A stretch of DNA of 5,837 nt from CALLVY01 sp937899855 (lineage in GTDB: Bacteria > Bacteroidota > Bacteroidia > Chitinophagales > Saprospiraceae): positions 1-5,837 of the forward strand of contig JBCBQC010000180.1 in NCBI GenBank assembly GCA_039820405.1, given 5' to 3'. The notes beneath the pieces are model-generated. The model searched no databases. It saw only the letters and a list, made by a program, of their open reading frames with translations, and was not told the DNA's origin. Both the position numbers and the translations under genes were made by a program. Shown one piece after another: positions 1-5,837 of this stretch (position 1 is the stretch's first letter; each line of letters begins with the position of its first letter).

Positions 1-2362
1 GGTTGAGGGCCGAGCGCTGGAGGCTGGTGCGCTGCGTCCGGCGGATTAGGTAGCGGGCGAAGAGGAAAATCAGGGAGCTGGTGAGGGCGACCACCAAGAA
101 CAAAAAGGGGGCTTGTAGCCACCAGGGCGGGAGAATGAGAAAGGGAAAGCTCAGCTCCGGCGTGTTGGCCAAGCCGGAGCGCCACTTGCGGCGGACCCGA
201 AAATTGTACGCGCCCGGTGGGAGCGAGAGGTACTCCCGGTGGAAGGACTCGGTGACTTGCCAGTCCTCGTCGTAGCCCTCCAGTTGGTACTCAAACTGCA
301 TGTTGCTGCGCTGGCTAAAGTCCAGACAATCGTAGGCCAGGTCGATGCGGTTTTGGTGGAAATCCAGTACCAGGTTCTCCGCCATGCTGGTGTCGCGGCC
401 ATTGATGCTCAGGTGAGAGAAGAAAAAGGGGCGGGGGGAAAGGGAATCCACATCGTCGATGTTTTGCAGGAGGGTAAGTCCCCGGTCGGTGGCGGCGATG
501 ACCTCCTCCCCGCGGAGCAGGACGTCCATCACCCGATTGGAGGCGAGCCCGTCAAATTTGGTAAACCAGCGCAGCTCGTAGCGGAAGGGATCGTTTTGGA
601 GCACCGTCACCCGCGCCAATCCCTGGTCGGTACCTACCCACAGGCGTTGGTCCGTATCGAGGTAGAGCCGGTAGATGATTTGTCGTTGGAGTTCCTCAAT
701 TTCGTGGATGCCCCGTTCGTCCATCCGAAAAACGCCCCGGGAGGTCGTCGACCACCAAAGGGCGCCCGAAAGGTCCGTCTCCACGTTATTGATGGGTTGT
801 TTGATGCGGTCATCCAGGGGATCGGCGGTATGGATCGGCAGGTATTGGCGGGAGTGGGAAACCAGTCGCAAGCCCTCCGTACCGCCGAGCCAGAACTGGT
901 CCTCGCCCCGGGGGGCCATGTCGTAAAAGCGGCCTTTGGCAATCATGGTGTAGGGTTCGGCTTGCTCGGCTTCGTAGCTGCCAAAAGATTGGCCGGACAC
1001 CAAGTAGGTATTTTGCTGGTGATCGAACCGGATCCCCTTGACCGCGCTCTTGAACCTATCCACCCCTTGCTTGCGAATCACGGGGGTAGGCGTAGCGTAC
1101 AATTCCCGCGCGGGATAAAAATAGCTGCGCCGACCACAGACGTAGAGGTTATCCTGGGGGTCAAACGTAAGATCCGTAGGGGCACTGAGCAGGGGAGCGG
1201 GGCTGAGGCGTTCCCAACCCCGATTGTCTTCCAGGCGGTAGAGGTTGCCCCGGGAGCTCAGGCCCCACAGCCTTCCCCGGCTATTGAGGGCCAGCCGATC
1301 GATGCGCTCCGCGTCCCAGGGGGCGGTGAGGGAAAAGGACTTGCTTTGTCGGGCGGGTTTGCTGACCATAAATAGGCCGTAGCGGGTACCGATCCACAGG
1401 TTTTGCTCTTGATCGAGGTAAATGCGGTTGAAATCGAGGGTGCGGAGGAACTCAAATTCGGGGATCGGCTGCCACTGGCGGTCCACGAGCATCCCAAAGC
1501 GATCGGTACGGATTACGATGTTTTGCTCGTTGAGGGCGTGAACCTCCTTGACCTCCACTTCGGGTTGATCGGGCCACAGGTAGGTCAGGTCAATGGGGTG
1601 GAGGCCCGCATTGTCGGCTTGCCAGACTTGGCCATCCCGTACCACCAGGATGGTAGAATCGTTGAGGGTACCGGTAAATTCGAATTTGCTGGTACCCCGC
1701 GCTATCTTGCGGTTTTCGAGACGGAGGAGCCAGCTGGTATTGCGCTCGACAACGGCATTTTCAAAGATGATGGTGGGGTTGCTGCCCGGGAAAAAGTTTT
1801 GTTTTTGGTGGTCTTTGAAACCGGGCCTGTCGTTGTAGCGCTCGTTGAGGGAAACGACGTATCCATTGTGATCGGCAAAGGCGTAGCCCCTGGCGTAACG
1901 CAAGCTCTCCAGTTCCGTACCGACGCGGAAAAGGTAAGGTTTGCGGTCGGTGCTGATCTTGATGTGGTGCCCCAGGGCCGTTATCTGGTGACTTACGATC
2001 CCAACTTTTTGGAGGTGTTCGGGGAGTTCAAACTGGTGAATTTTCCCCTCCTCCAGGTAGCAGACCCCCCGAAAGGAATCCATCCAAATGCGGCCCCGTT
2101 GGTCCTTGCGGAGGGCCCATACATCATTATCGGTCAAGCCATCGTGGATGGTAAATGCCTCGAAAGACTGCCCGTTGAAGCAGGCAATCCCCTGATCGGT
2201 ACACACCCAGATGTAGCCGCGGTCGTCCTGAATAATCGAGTACACATTATTGCTGGGCAGGCCGTCCTCGCGGGTAAAGTGCCGCAACTGGGGATATTGG
2301 GCAGTAAGCACCGAGGTGCCAATCAGGGCAGCGAGCAACAGCATCCAAAATTTGGCCTGCAT
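1..2362 (-). CDS. Two-component-type propeller sensor (Reg_prop + Y_Y_Y + TM), C-terminus cut off by window edge
   Basis: Partial gene: the frame is open from an ATG at 2362-2360 down to base 1 with no stop (787 codons). Residues 1-21 form a signal peptide (short basic start, hydrophobic MLLLAALIG core, probable cleavage A21|Q22). The ectodomain carries repeated Reg_prop blades. The first has the classic TREDGLPSNNVYSIIQDDRG followed by IWVCTDQGI (about residues 30-60). Further blades include IWMDSFRGV (92-100), LWIGTRYGLF (about 320-330), LWVGTDQGLARV (about 575-585) and the late KFDGLASNRVMDVL motif (about 600). A Y_Y_Y domain follows (about 680-735), with FEYQLEGYDEDWQ and LPPGAYNFRVR. One transmembrane helix spans about 748-771 and is followed by basic residues, so the blades are periplasmic. 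In this family the missing cytoplasmic part is usually a LytS-type histidine kinase, a HisKA/HATPase module (hybrid two-component) or a DNA-binding output; this window cannot tell which. In Bacteroidota such sensors often respond to glycans or other envelope signals, but the ligand here is unknown. No Shine-Dalgarno precedes the ATG, as is usual in this phylum. Confidence 0.9.
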   Translation of the reverse strand, partial: MQAKFWMLLLAALIGTSVLTAQYPQLRHFTREDGLPSNNVYSIIQDDRGYIWVCTDQGIACFNGQSFEAFTIHDGLTDNDVWALRKDQRGRIWMDSFRGVCYLEEGKIHQFELPEHLQKVGIVSHQITALGHHIKISTDRKPYLFRVGTELESLRYARGYAFADHNGYVVSLNERYNDRPGFKDHQKQNFFPGSNPTIIFENAVVERNTSWLLRLENRKIARGTSKFEFTGTLNDSTILVVRDGQVWQADNAGLHPIDLTYLWPDQPEVEVKEVHALNEQNIVIRTDRFGMLVDRQWQPIPEFEFLRTLDFNRIYLDQEQNLWIGTRYGLFMVSKPARQSKSFSLTAPWDAERIDRLALNSRGRLWGLSSRGNLYRLEDNRGWERLSPAPLLSAPTDLTFDPQDNLYVCGRRSYFYPARELYATPTPVIRKQGVDRFKSAVKGIRFDHQQNTYLVSGQSFGSYEAEQAEPYTMIAKGRFYDMAPRGEDQFWLGGTEGLRLVSHSRQYLPIHTADPLDDRIKQPINNVETDLSGALWWSTTSRGVFRMDERGIHEIEELQRQIIYRLYLDTDQRLWVGTDQGLARVTVLQNDPFRYELRWFTKFDGLASNRVMDVLLRGEEVIAATDRGLTLLQNIDDVDSLSPRPFFFSHLSINGRDTSMAENLVLDFHQNRIDLAYDCLDFSQRSNMQFEYQLEGYDEDWQVTESFHREYLSLPPGAYNFRVRRKWRSGLANTPELSFPFLILPPWWLQAPFLFLVVALTSSLIFLFARYLIRRTQRTSLQRSALN

Positions 2363-2450
2363 GGTAATTCACAGATGGTGAGTGATACGGCTAACGCGGG
2401 AAAGTTAACCAAATTTCAACCATCGTGGAGGAATTTCTAATAAGTGCGGG

Positions 2451-2474
2451 CAGATTGCGGATACTTGCAGTCTG
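2451..2474. repeat. Imperfect 8-bp inverted repeat between the HNH gene and the propeller sensor
   Basis: CAGATTGC (2451-2458) pairs with GCAGTCTG (2467-2474) around an 8-nt loop. As plus-strand RNA all eight pairs form, one of them G-U. As minus-strand RNA, the direction of both flanking genes, the same position becomes an A-C mismatch. No T-run follows on either strand, so it is not a standard intrinsic terminator. It may be a weak attenuator, a protein-binding site or chance. The rest of the 127-bp gap (2363-2489) shows no convincing promoter. Confidence 0.25.
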
Positions 2475-2489
2475 GCGGTGGGGGAGTGG

Positions 2490-3059
2490 CTACTCGGCGG
2501 GTTTGACGTAGCCCCAATTCTCCCCGCGCTCGATGCGTTTGACCTGCATCTCGGAGATGCCAAAGTTGCGGGCCAAAATCTTGCGTTTGGTCTTTTTCTC
2601 CAGCAAGCGCTTTTTTAACAAGGCCACTCGCGTTTCGGTCATCTTGTATTTGAGCTGGCCGTTTTTGTAGCGGGGATCAAAGCGTCCCTGAGCCTTTTGA
2701 TGTTCGGTGAGCTCTTCCTGATTGACCCAACGCAGGTTTTTGTAAAAATTGTTGCGCTTGTTGCAATCAATGTGGATGAGAAACTTCTTGTTCTCCGGAT
2801 CCACATTGGGCACAAATTCCGAGGCGATCAGCCGGTGGACGTAAAAGCCCTGCCGCTTGTTGCCCTTGAAGCGCAGGTTGAGCTGTAGGAATCCGTACTT
2901 GGACTTGCTGCCCTGGAGCAGGCGTTCGCCGCCCGTTACTTTGTCTACACTCTTGAGTCGGCCGTAGTTGGAAAAGTAATAATCGCAGGTTTTGGTCTCG
3001 TACTCCGACGGCACCACTACCCATTGCTCATTCCAATGAGTTTTGATCTTGTTCTTCAT
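2490..3059 (-). CDS. NUMOD4/HNH_3 homing-endonuclease-like protein with C-terminal helix-turn-helix
   Basis: Complete 189-residue protein. An N-terminal NUMOD4-like segment (about residues 12-40) has W13-V-V-V-P followed by a YYFSNYGRLKSV stretch (27-38), matching the usual 'W..I..y..Y.vSn.GrvkS' pattern. The HNH_3 nuclease core follows: H75-R76-L-I-A-S-E-F-V-P-N, then H96-I-D98-C-N-K-R-N-N104, ending N108-L-R-W111. This retains the expected His, Asp and Asn positions of the beta-beta-alpha-metal fold, so it may be catalytically active. The C-terminal part (about 140-185) is basic and includes ILARNFGISEMQVKRIERG, a helix-turn-helix, then W182-G-Y-V, a tail common in phage and free-standing HNH proteins that helps DNA recognition. 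The ATG is supported by an AAGGAGG nine bases upstream. Proteins of this type are mostly mobile, site-specific DNA nickers or cutters in phages, introns and orphan chromosomal copies. No intron, intein or phage gene is visible beside it. Its target and any host role are unknown. Confidence 0.88.
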   Translation of the reverse strand: MKNKIKTHWNEQWVVVPSEYETKTCDYYFSNYGRLKSVDKVTGGERLLQGSKSKYGFLQLNLRFKGNKRQGFYVHRLIASEFVPNVDPENKKFLIHIDCNKRNNFYKNLRWVNQEELTEHQKAQGRFDPRYKNGQLKYKMTETRVALLKKRLLEKKTKRKILARNFGISEMQVKRIERGENWGYVKPAE

Positions 3060-3068
3060 GGTTTACAC

Positions 3069-3075
3069 CCTCCTT
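3069..3075 (-). promoter_or_regulatory. Strong Shine-Dalgarno of the HNH gene
   Basis: The minus strand reads AAGGAGG, a near-perfect anti-16S match, with 9 nt (GTGTAAACC) before the ATG at 3059-3057. This fixes the start of the HNH gene. It stands out because neither neighbouring sensor gene has a recognisable Shine-Dalgarno, in keeping with the general lack of such sites in Bacteroidota. Confidence 0.75.
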
Positions 3076-3212
3076 GGTTTTACCCACAATGCTTTGGGGG
3101 TCGTTAAATGTAATAGGAATTTAGCGGGAGACAGTGGAGACTATCTGCACCATTTACCTGTTTGGACAATAACGTTGATGTGTAAAGTTTGTTGAAGTAG
3201 AGTTACACCCAA

Positions 3213-3232
3213 TATCGGCAATTAAACCGATA
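3213..3232. repeat. Small perfect inverted repeat, 6-bp stem
   Basis: TATCGG (3213-3218) and CCGATA (3227-3232) form a 6-bp stem around the 8-nt loop CAATTAAA. AAAAGAAA follows on the plus strand, and the minus-strand equivalent (TTTCTTTT) lies before the stem, not after it. It is therefore in the wrong orientation to terminate transcripts of the macro-domain remnant. It may be an operator-like site or chance. Confidence 0.25.
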
Positions 3233-3305
3233 AAAAGAAATTATAACACACTTTAATCCCGAGCGTCACACCATTGTTGTAGCTGCCCCCCAACTTCTCT
3301 TGATT

Positions 3306-3536
3306 TTACAGGAGTTTGCGGTACCACTCGTAGTTTACTCGGTCGAAACAGACAAAAACAACCCGTTCCCAATGCTGGGCGGTAAAGGCTCGGACGGCCC
3401 CAATGGCCACTCGGGTAGCCGCTTCCTTGGGGTAGCCGTAGATACCCATACTAATCACCCCACCGCCACCCAAGAGGGAGGTATTGGCGGTGTTGAAGAT
3501 GAGGTCAACTTCCATTTTGCCAAGGTCTGCACAGAT
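3306..3536 (-). pseudogene. Internally deleted macro-domain (ADP-ribose-binding) gene remnant
   Basis: The frame from the ATG at 3515-3513 to a TAA at 3308-3306 encodes 69 residues; recognisable similarity starts slightly upstream, at codons for ICADLGK. The first part, MEVDLIFNTANTSLLGGGGV, matches the macro-domain N-terminal signature (usually 'leVDAIVNAANtsLlGGGGVdgaIh'). The very next residues, ISMGIYGYPKEAA, match the late 'iStGiYGyPkeeAa' loop of the same fold, and the end (RVVFVCFD...YEWYRKLL) matches the family C-terminus. The junction is at about 3455-3458. Roughly 80-90 residues normally lie between these motifs, including the D and H of the GGGGVDGAIH loop and the central strands and helices, and all are absent. 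Intact relatives are about 150-180 residues long and bind or hydrolyse ADP-ribose or O-acetyl-ADP-ribose derivatives; this copy cannot form that fold. The upstream frame is open only to a TAA at 3596-3594, with no ATG, GTG or TTG start before 3515, and no Shine-Dalgarno precedes the ATG. I infer a decayed gene. A very short novel protein is a less likely alternative. Confidence 0.75.
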
Positions 3537-3649
3537 GGTTTCGAGAAGCAGAAATCCGATTTTGATCCGCCAATTGCGGTTGATTGTCGTTATTTAACCT
3601 TCTTTAACAGTAACTGGTTGAGTTTAGCACCATTATTGATTTATCTCTC

Positions 3650-5830
3650 TTGATCCCCTCAATTTTTGGACGAATTACTACTGATTTGCCGCCTTATCCA
3701 ATCCTAAATTTCTTGCGGAGGGGAAGGTGGGGGCTCCCCTGGAGTTGCTGCTGCTTTTTTCTCCTTTTCACCGGATCCAGTCTGCTTGCCCAAAACCAAG
3801 CCACCGATAGCTTGCGTCAGGTTCTGGCGATGAGCAACCGGGATACTTCCCGCGTTCAAATCCTCAACGATTTGGCTTGGGAGATGTACTACGCGGGCGA
3901 AACGGGCTGCTTGTACGAATACGCTACGGCGGCCCTCCACCTGGCCGAGGCCCTGGGCGACCCGGCCGGAAAAGCCCGCGCCCTCAACGTACTGGCCGTT
4001 TCTCACGACTTCGACGGCGATCTGGAACAAGCCATCGCCCTCAATGAGGAAAGCCGGCGCCTGGCGGCCTCCATCGGCGACGCTACCATCCACGCCACGG
4101 CCCTCAATGACCTCGGACTCTACGCCCAGTACCAGGGCGATCTGGATGGTTCCCTCGATTACTATCACCGTGCCCTGACCCTGGCGCAGGAAGCCCAGGA
4201 TACCACGGGTATCTGTCAGGTGATGAGCAATATTGGACTGCTGCATTATTACTCCCAACTGGGCTACGAAGATGGCCTTAGCTACCTCAAAGAATCCGCC
4301 GCCATCGCCGAACGGTCCCGCGATCCACGGCTCCAACTCACCGCCGCCCTCGACCTGGGATTGGTGTACGAAGCCGAGGAGGCCTACGAACGGGCCCTCA
4401 TTTACCAACAACAATCCTACCGACTGGCCACCCAGCTGGGCGATCGCATGTCCCTGGCCGAAGTTGTTCAATCCCTAGGGCGGGCCTACGAGCGGGAGGG
4501 CAAATGGGCCGAAGCCACCGGCTACTTCGAACAGGCCGTAGACCTAGCCCGCGATATGGCGGATGAGCCGGGGCAACTGACCGCGCAAGCCAATCTCATC
4601 GACCACCTCCTGCGGGTAGGGGCTTCCGAACGTGCCGCTGCCCTATCCGATGACCTATTGCAACGCATGCCGGCCTACGCCAAGGATTACTCGCTTCAAA
4701 AATCGCTGGCGACCATCAGTGAGGCCTACGCTGCCACGGGCCAGTACGAAAAGGCCTACCGGGCCAACCAAGATTACCTCGTTTTTATACAAGCCTACCT
4801 TTCCTCCGAGCAGCAGGAGCGCTTCGCCGAGCTGGACCGCAAGTACCAAGTGGAGCGGCGGACGGCCGAAAATGAATTGCTGCGGCTCCAGCAGACCAAA
4901 GACCAAGCGATCATCCGTCAACAGTCTTGGCTCAATTTGACCTTTGGCGTTCTAGTCCTCTTGCTGATCCTCTTCTTTGCCCTTCTGGTCGGTGCCCTGC
5001 GCCACAAAAACAAGAGCCATCAATTGCTGGAGGAACGGGTACGCCAACGTACGGGGGAGTTGGAGCGGTCCAACCGCGAATTGCAGCGCTCGCTCCACGA
5101 GCAAGAGCGCTTTGCCTACATCGCCTCCCACGACCTCAAGGAACCCCTGCGCAACATCAGTGGCTTTTCCAAGTTGCTGGAACGCAAACTCCACCTCCGT
5201 CCCCGGACCCAGGAGGCGGAATACCTGGCCTTTATCACGCAAAATACTAAGCAGATGTACACCCTGATCGAAAACCTGCAAGAGTACGCCAACCTCAACC
5301 AGGTTTCCCTGCCCGAATGGGTGGAGCTCAATCGCGTGGTGGATGAGTGGAAGACCGAAAAAGTAAAAAGACACTTTCCCAAGGACGCAGTCCAGTTGAT
5401 TCGCAAGGCGGATTTACCGAGTATTCGGGCCCATCCCCGGCACGTGGAACTGCTCTTCAAAAACCTGTTTGAAAATGCCGTGAGCTACAACGAACAAAGC
5501 CTCAAGGTCATCGAAATCGACCTGCTGGAGGAGCGAGCGGCCTTGCTCCTCCGGGTACGGGACAACGGGATCGGGATCGAAGCGGCCTACCACCAACGGA
5601 TTTTTGAGCTTTTCCAACGGCTGCACCACCGCGGGGCCTACGAGGGATCCGGGCTGGGCCTGGCGATCTGCCGGAAGATTGTGGAGAATTGGGGGGGGAC
5701 CATCTCGGTAGAAAGTCAAAGCGGGGAGGGGAGTACCTTTTTGCTCCGCTTCCCCCGTTCGGAAGGCATCGCTCCGACGGGGATGGCCACCACGGCGGAA
5801 GGCCAGGGCTCCCCCCTGCCGCTAGAGTAG
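3650..5830 (+). CDS. TPR-containing periplasmic-sensor histidine kinase
   Basis: Complete frame of up to 726 residues ending in TAG. Residues 23-47 look like a signal peptide (basic RRGR, then a hydrophobic stretch with C33-C34-C35, probable cleavage A47|Q48). About eight TPR units fill residues 68-385 and should lie in the periplasm as a protein- or ligand-binding scaffold. One transmembrane helix (428-450) leads into a charged coiled coil (about 455-487). The HisKA domain has the phospho-acceptor H494 in SHDLKEPLRNISGF. The HATPase_c domain shows an N box (N605, E608, N609), G1 (D638-N-G-I-G642), F box (F652-ELF655) and G2 (G666-S-G-L-G670-L), so the kinase appears intact. No receiver domain is fused; the partner response regulator is not in view. 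No ATG or GTG can serve as the start: the first in-frame ATG is codon 61, after the signal peptide. Candidate starts are TTG at 3650, 3686 or 3713; the 3713 start gives the most normal signal peptide. It is transcribed divergently from the macro remnant. The signal sensed is unknown. Confidence 0.92.
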   Translation: MIPSIFGRITTDLPPYPILNFLRRGRWGLPWSCCCFFLLFTGSSLLAQNQATDSLRQVLAMSNRDTSRVQILNDLAWEMYYAGETGCLYEYATAALHLAEALGDPAGKARALNVLAVSHDFDGDLEQAIALNEESRRLAASIGDATIHATALNDLGLYAQYQGDLDGSLDYYHRALTLAQEAQDTTGICQVMSNIGLLHYYSQLGYEDGLSYLKESAAIAERSRDPRLQLTAALDLGLVYEAEEAYERALIYQQQSYRLATQLGDRMSLAEVVQSLGRAYEREGKWAEATGYFEQAVDLARDMADEPGQLTAQANLIDHLLRVGASERAAALSDDLLQRMPAYAKDYSLQKSLATISEAYAATGQYEKAYRANQDYLVFIQAYLSSEQQERFAELDRKYQVERRTAENELLRLQQTKDQAIIRQQSWLNLTFGVLVLLLILFFALLVGALRHKNKSHQLLEERVRQRTGELERSNRELQRSLHEQERFAYIASHDLKEPLRNISGFSKLLERKLHLRPRTQEAEYLAFITQNTKQMYTLIENLQEYANLNQVSLPEWVELNRVVDEWKTEKVKRHFPKDAVQLIRKADLPSIRAHPRHVELLFKNLFENAVSYNEQSLKVIEIDLLEERAALLLRVRDNGIGIEAAYHQRIFELFQRLHHRGAYEGSGLGLAICRKIVENWGGTISVESQSGEGSTFLLRFPRSEGIAPTGMATTAEGQGSPLPLE

Positions 5831-5837
5831 CGACAGG

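Larger units (their letters stand above)
3060..3305. other. Noncoding interval upstream of the HNH gene
   Basis: About 245 bp without a supportable gene, visibly richer in A+T than its surroundings. It must contain the HNH gene's promoter if that gene is transcribed on its own, but I found no clean Bacteroidota promoter (TTTG, about 19-nt spacer, TAnnTTTG) on the minus strand. The nearest match is TACATTTA, at about 3104-3111, which has no -33 partner. The interval contains the inverted repeat at 3213-3232 and two copies of TTACACCC (3063-3070 and 3203-3210); the first partly overlaps the HNH ribosome-binding site. It also separates the HNH gene from the macro-domain remnant on the same strand. 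Confidence 0.5.

Noticed and set aside
239..1375. Long plus-strand open frame of 378 codons
   Set aside because: It lies wholly antisense to the propeller sensor, whose minus-strand translation shows clear Reg_prop and Y_Y_Y motifs; the plus-strand product shows no recognisable domain and no start signal.
2400..2407. TAACTTTC on the minus strand as a -7 promoter element for the propeller sensor
   Set aside because: It resembles TAnnTTTG, but the last base differs and there is no TTG element at the expected distance upstream.
1403..2440. Long plus-strand open frame of 345 codons
   Set aside because: It is also antisense to the propeller sensor; its length is explained by the codon bias of the real gene on the other strand.
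3306..3515. Macro-domain gene as a DarT/DarG-like antitoxin with a toxin partner
   Set aside because: The macro fold is missing its core, and no ADP-ribosyltransferase-like gene is adjacent; the HNH gene is not a known partner.
3300..3653. Plus-strand open frame of 117 codons
   Set aside because: It runs opposite the macro-domain remnant, whose strand carries recognisable family motifs; the plus-strand product does not resemble any family I know.
3746..3754. Cys triplet in the kinase signal peptide as a lipobox
   Set aside because: The cysteines lie at the start of the hydrophobic core, not after an L-[AS]-[GA] motif at its end; an ordinary cleavage after LLA fits better.
3704..4471. Minus-strand open frame of 255 codons
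   Set aside because: It is antisense to the signal peptide and TPR region of the histidine kinase and rich in Gly/Val as expected of a shadow frame.
1..5837. tRNA, rRNA, CRISPR array, insertion-sequence ends
   Set aside because: By reading both strands I found no cloverleaf-like sequence, regular spacer-repeat array or transposase with terminal inverted repeats.

Overview
The window looks like chromosomal DNA from a Bacteroidota bacterium with a fairly GC-rich genome. I infer a Saprospiria/Lewinella-like lineage, but no rRNA or marker gene is present to prove it. The evidence is two sensor proteins with architectures typical of that phylum: a Reg_prop/Y_Y_Y propeller sensor and a periplasmic TPR sensor histidine kinase. 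Both have signal peptides ending in a typical '..A|Q' cleavage context, and both lack a Shine-Dalgarno sequence.

Layout: (1) 1-2362, minus strand: the N-terminal 787 codons of a large propeller-type sensor, running off the left edge after its transmembrane helix, so the output domain is not visible. (2) 2363-2489: a short gap with one imperfect hairpin. (3) 2490-3059, minus strand: an intact 189-residue NUMOD4 + HNH_3 endonuclease-like protein with a C-terminal helix-turn-helix, preceded by a strong Shine-Dalgarno. (4) 3060-3305: AT-richer noncoding DNA with a small inverted repeat and an 8-bp direct repeat. (5) about 3306-3536, minus strand: the remnant of a macro-domain (ADP-ribose-binding) gene. 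Its beginning and end are joined in frame but the middle of the fold is missing. (6) 3650-5830, plus strand: a complete TPR sensor histidine kinase that probably starts at a TTG codon.

Functionally, the two sensors point away from each other and flank a roughly 1.2-kb interval that holds a selfish-element-like nuclease and a decayed macro-domain gene. The sensors probably act in envelope signal transduction. Nothing shows that they act together, and no response regulator is in view. The middle interval reads as a site of insertion and decay rather than a working system. I see no tRNA, rRNA, CRISPR array, insertion sequence or convincing intrinsic terminator. I do not see a clearly novel multi-gene system. 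The most notable items are the internally deleted macro-domain gene and the orphan HNH gene with translation signals unlike its neighbours.
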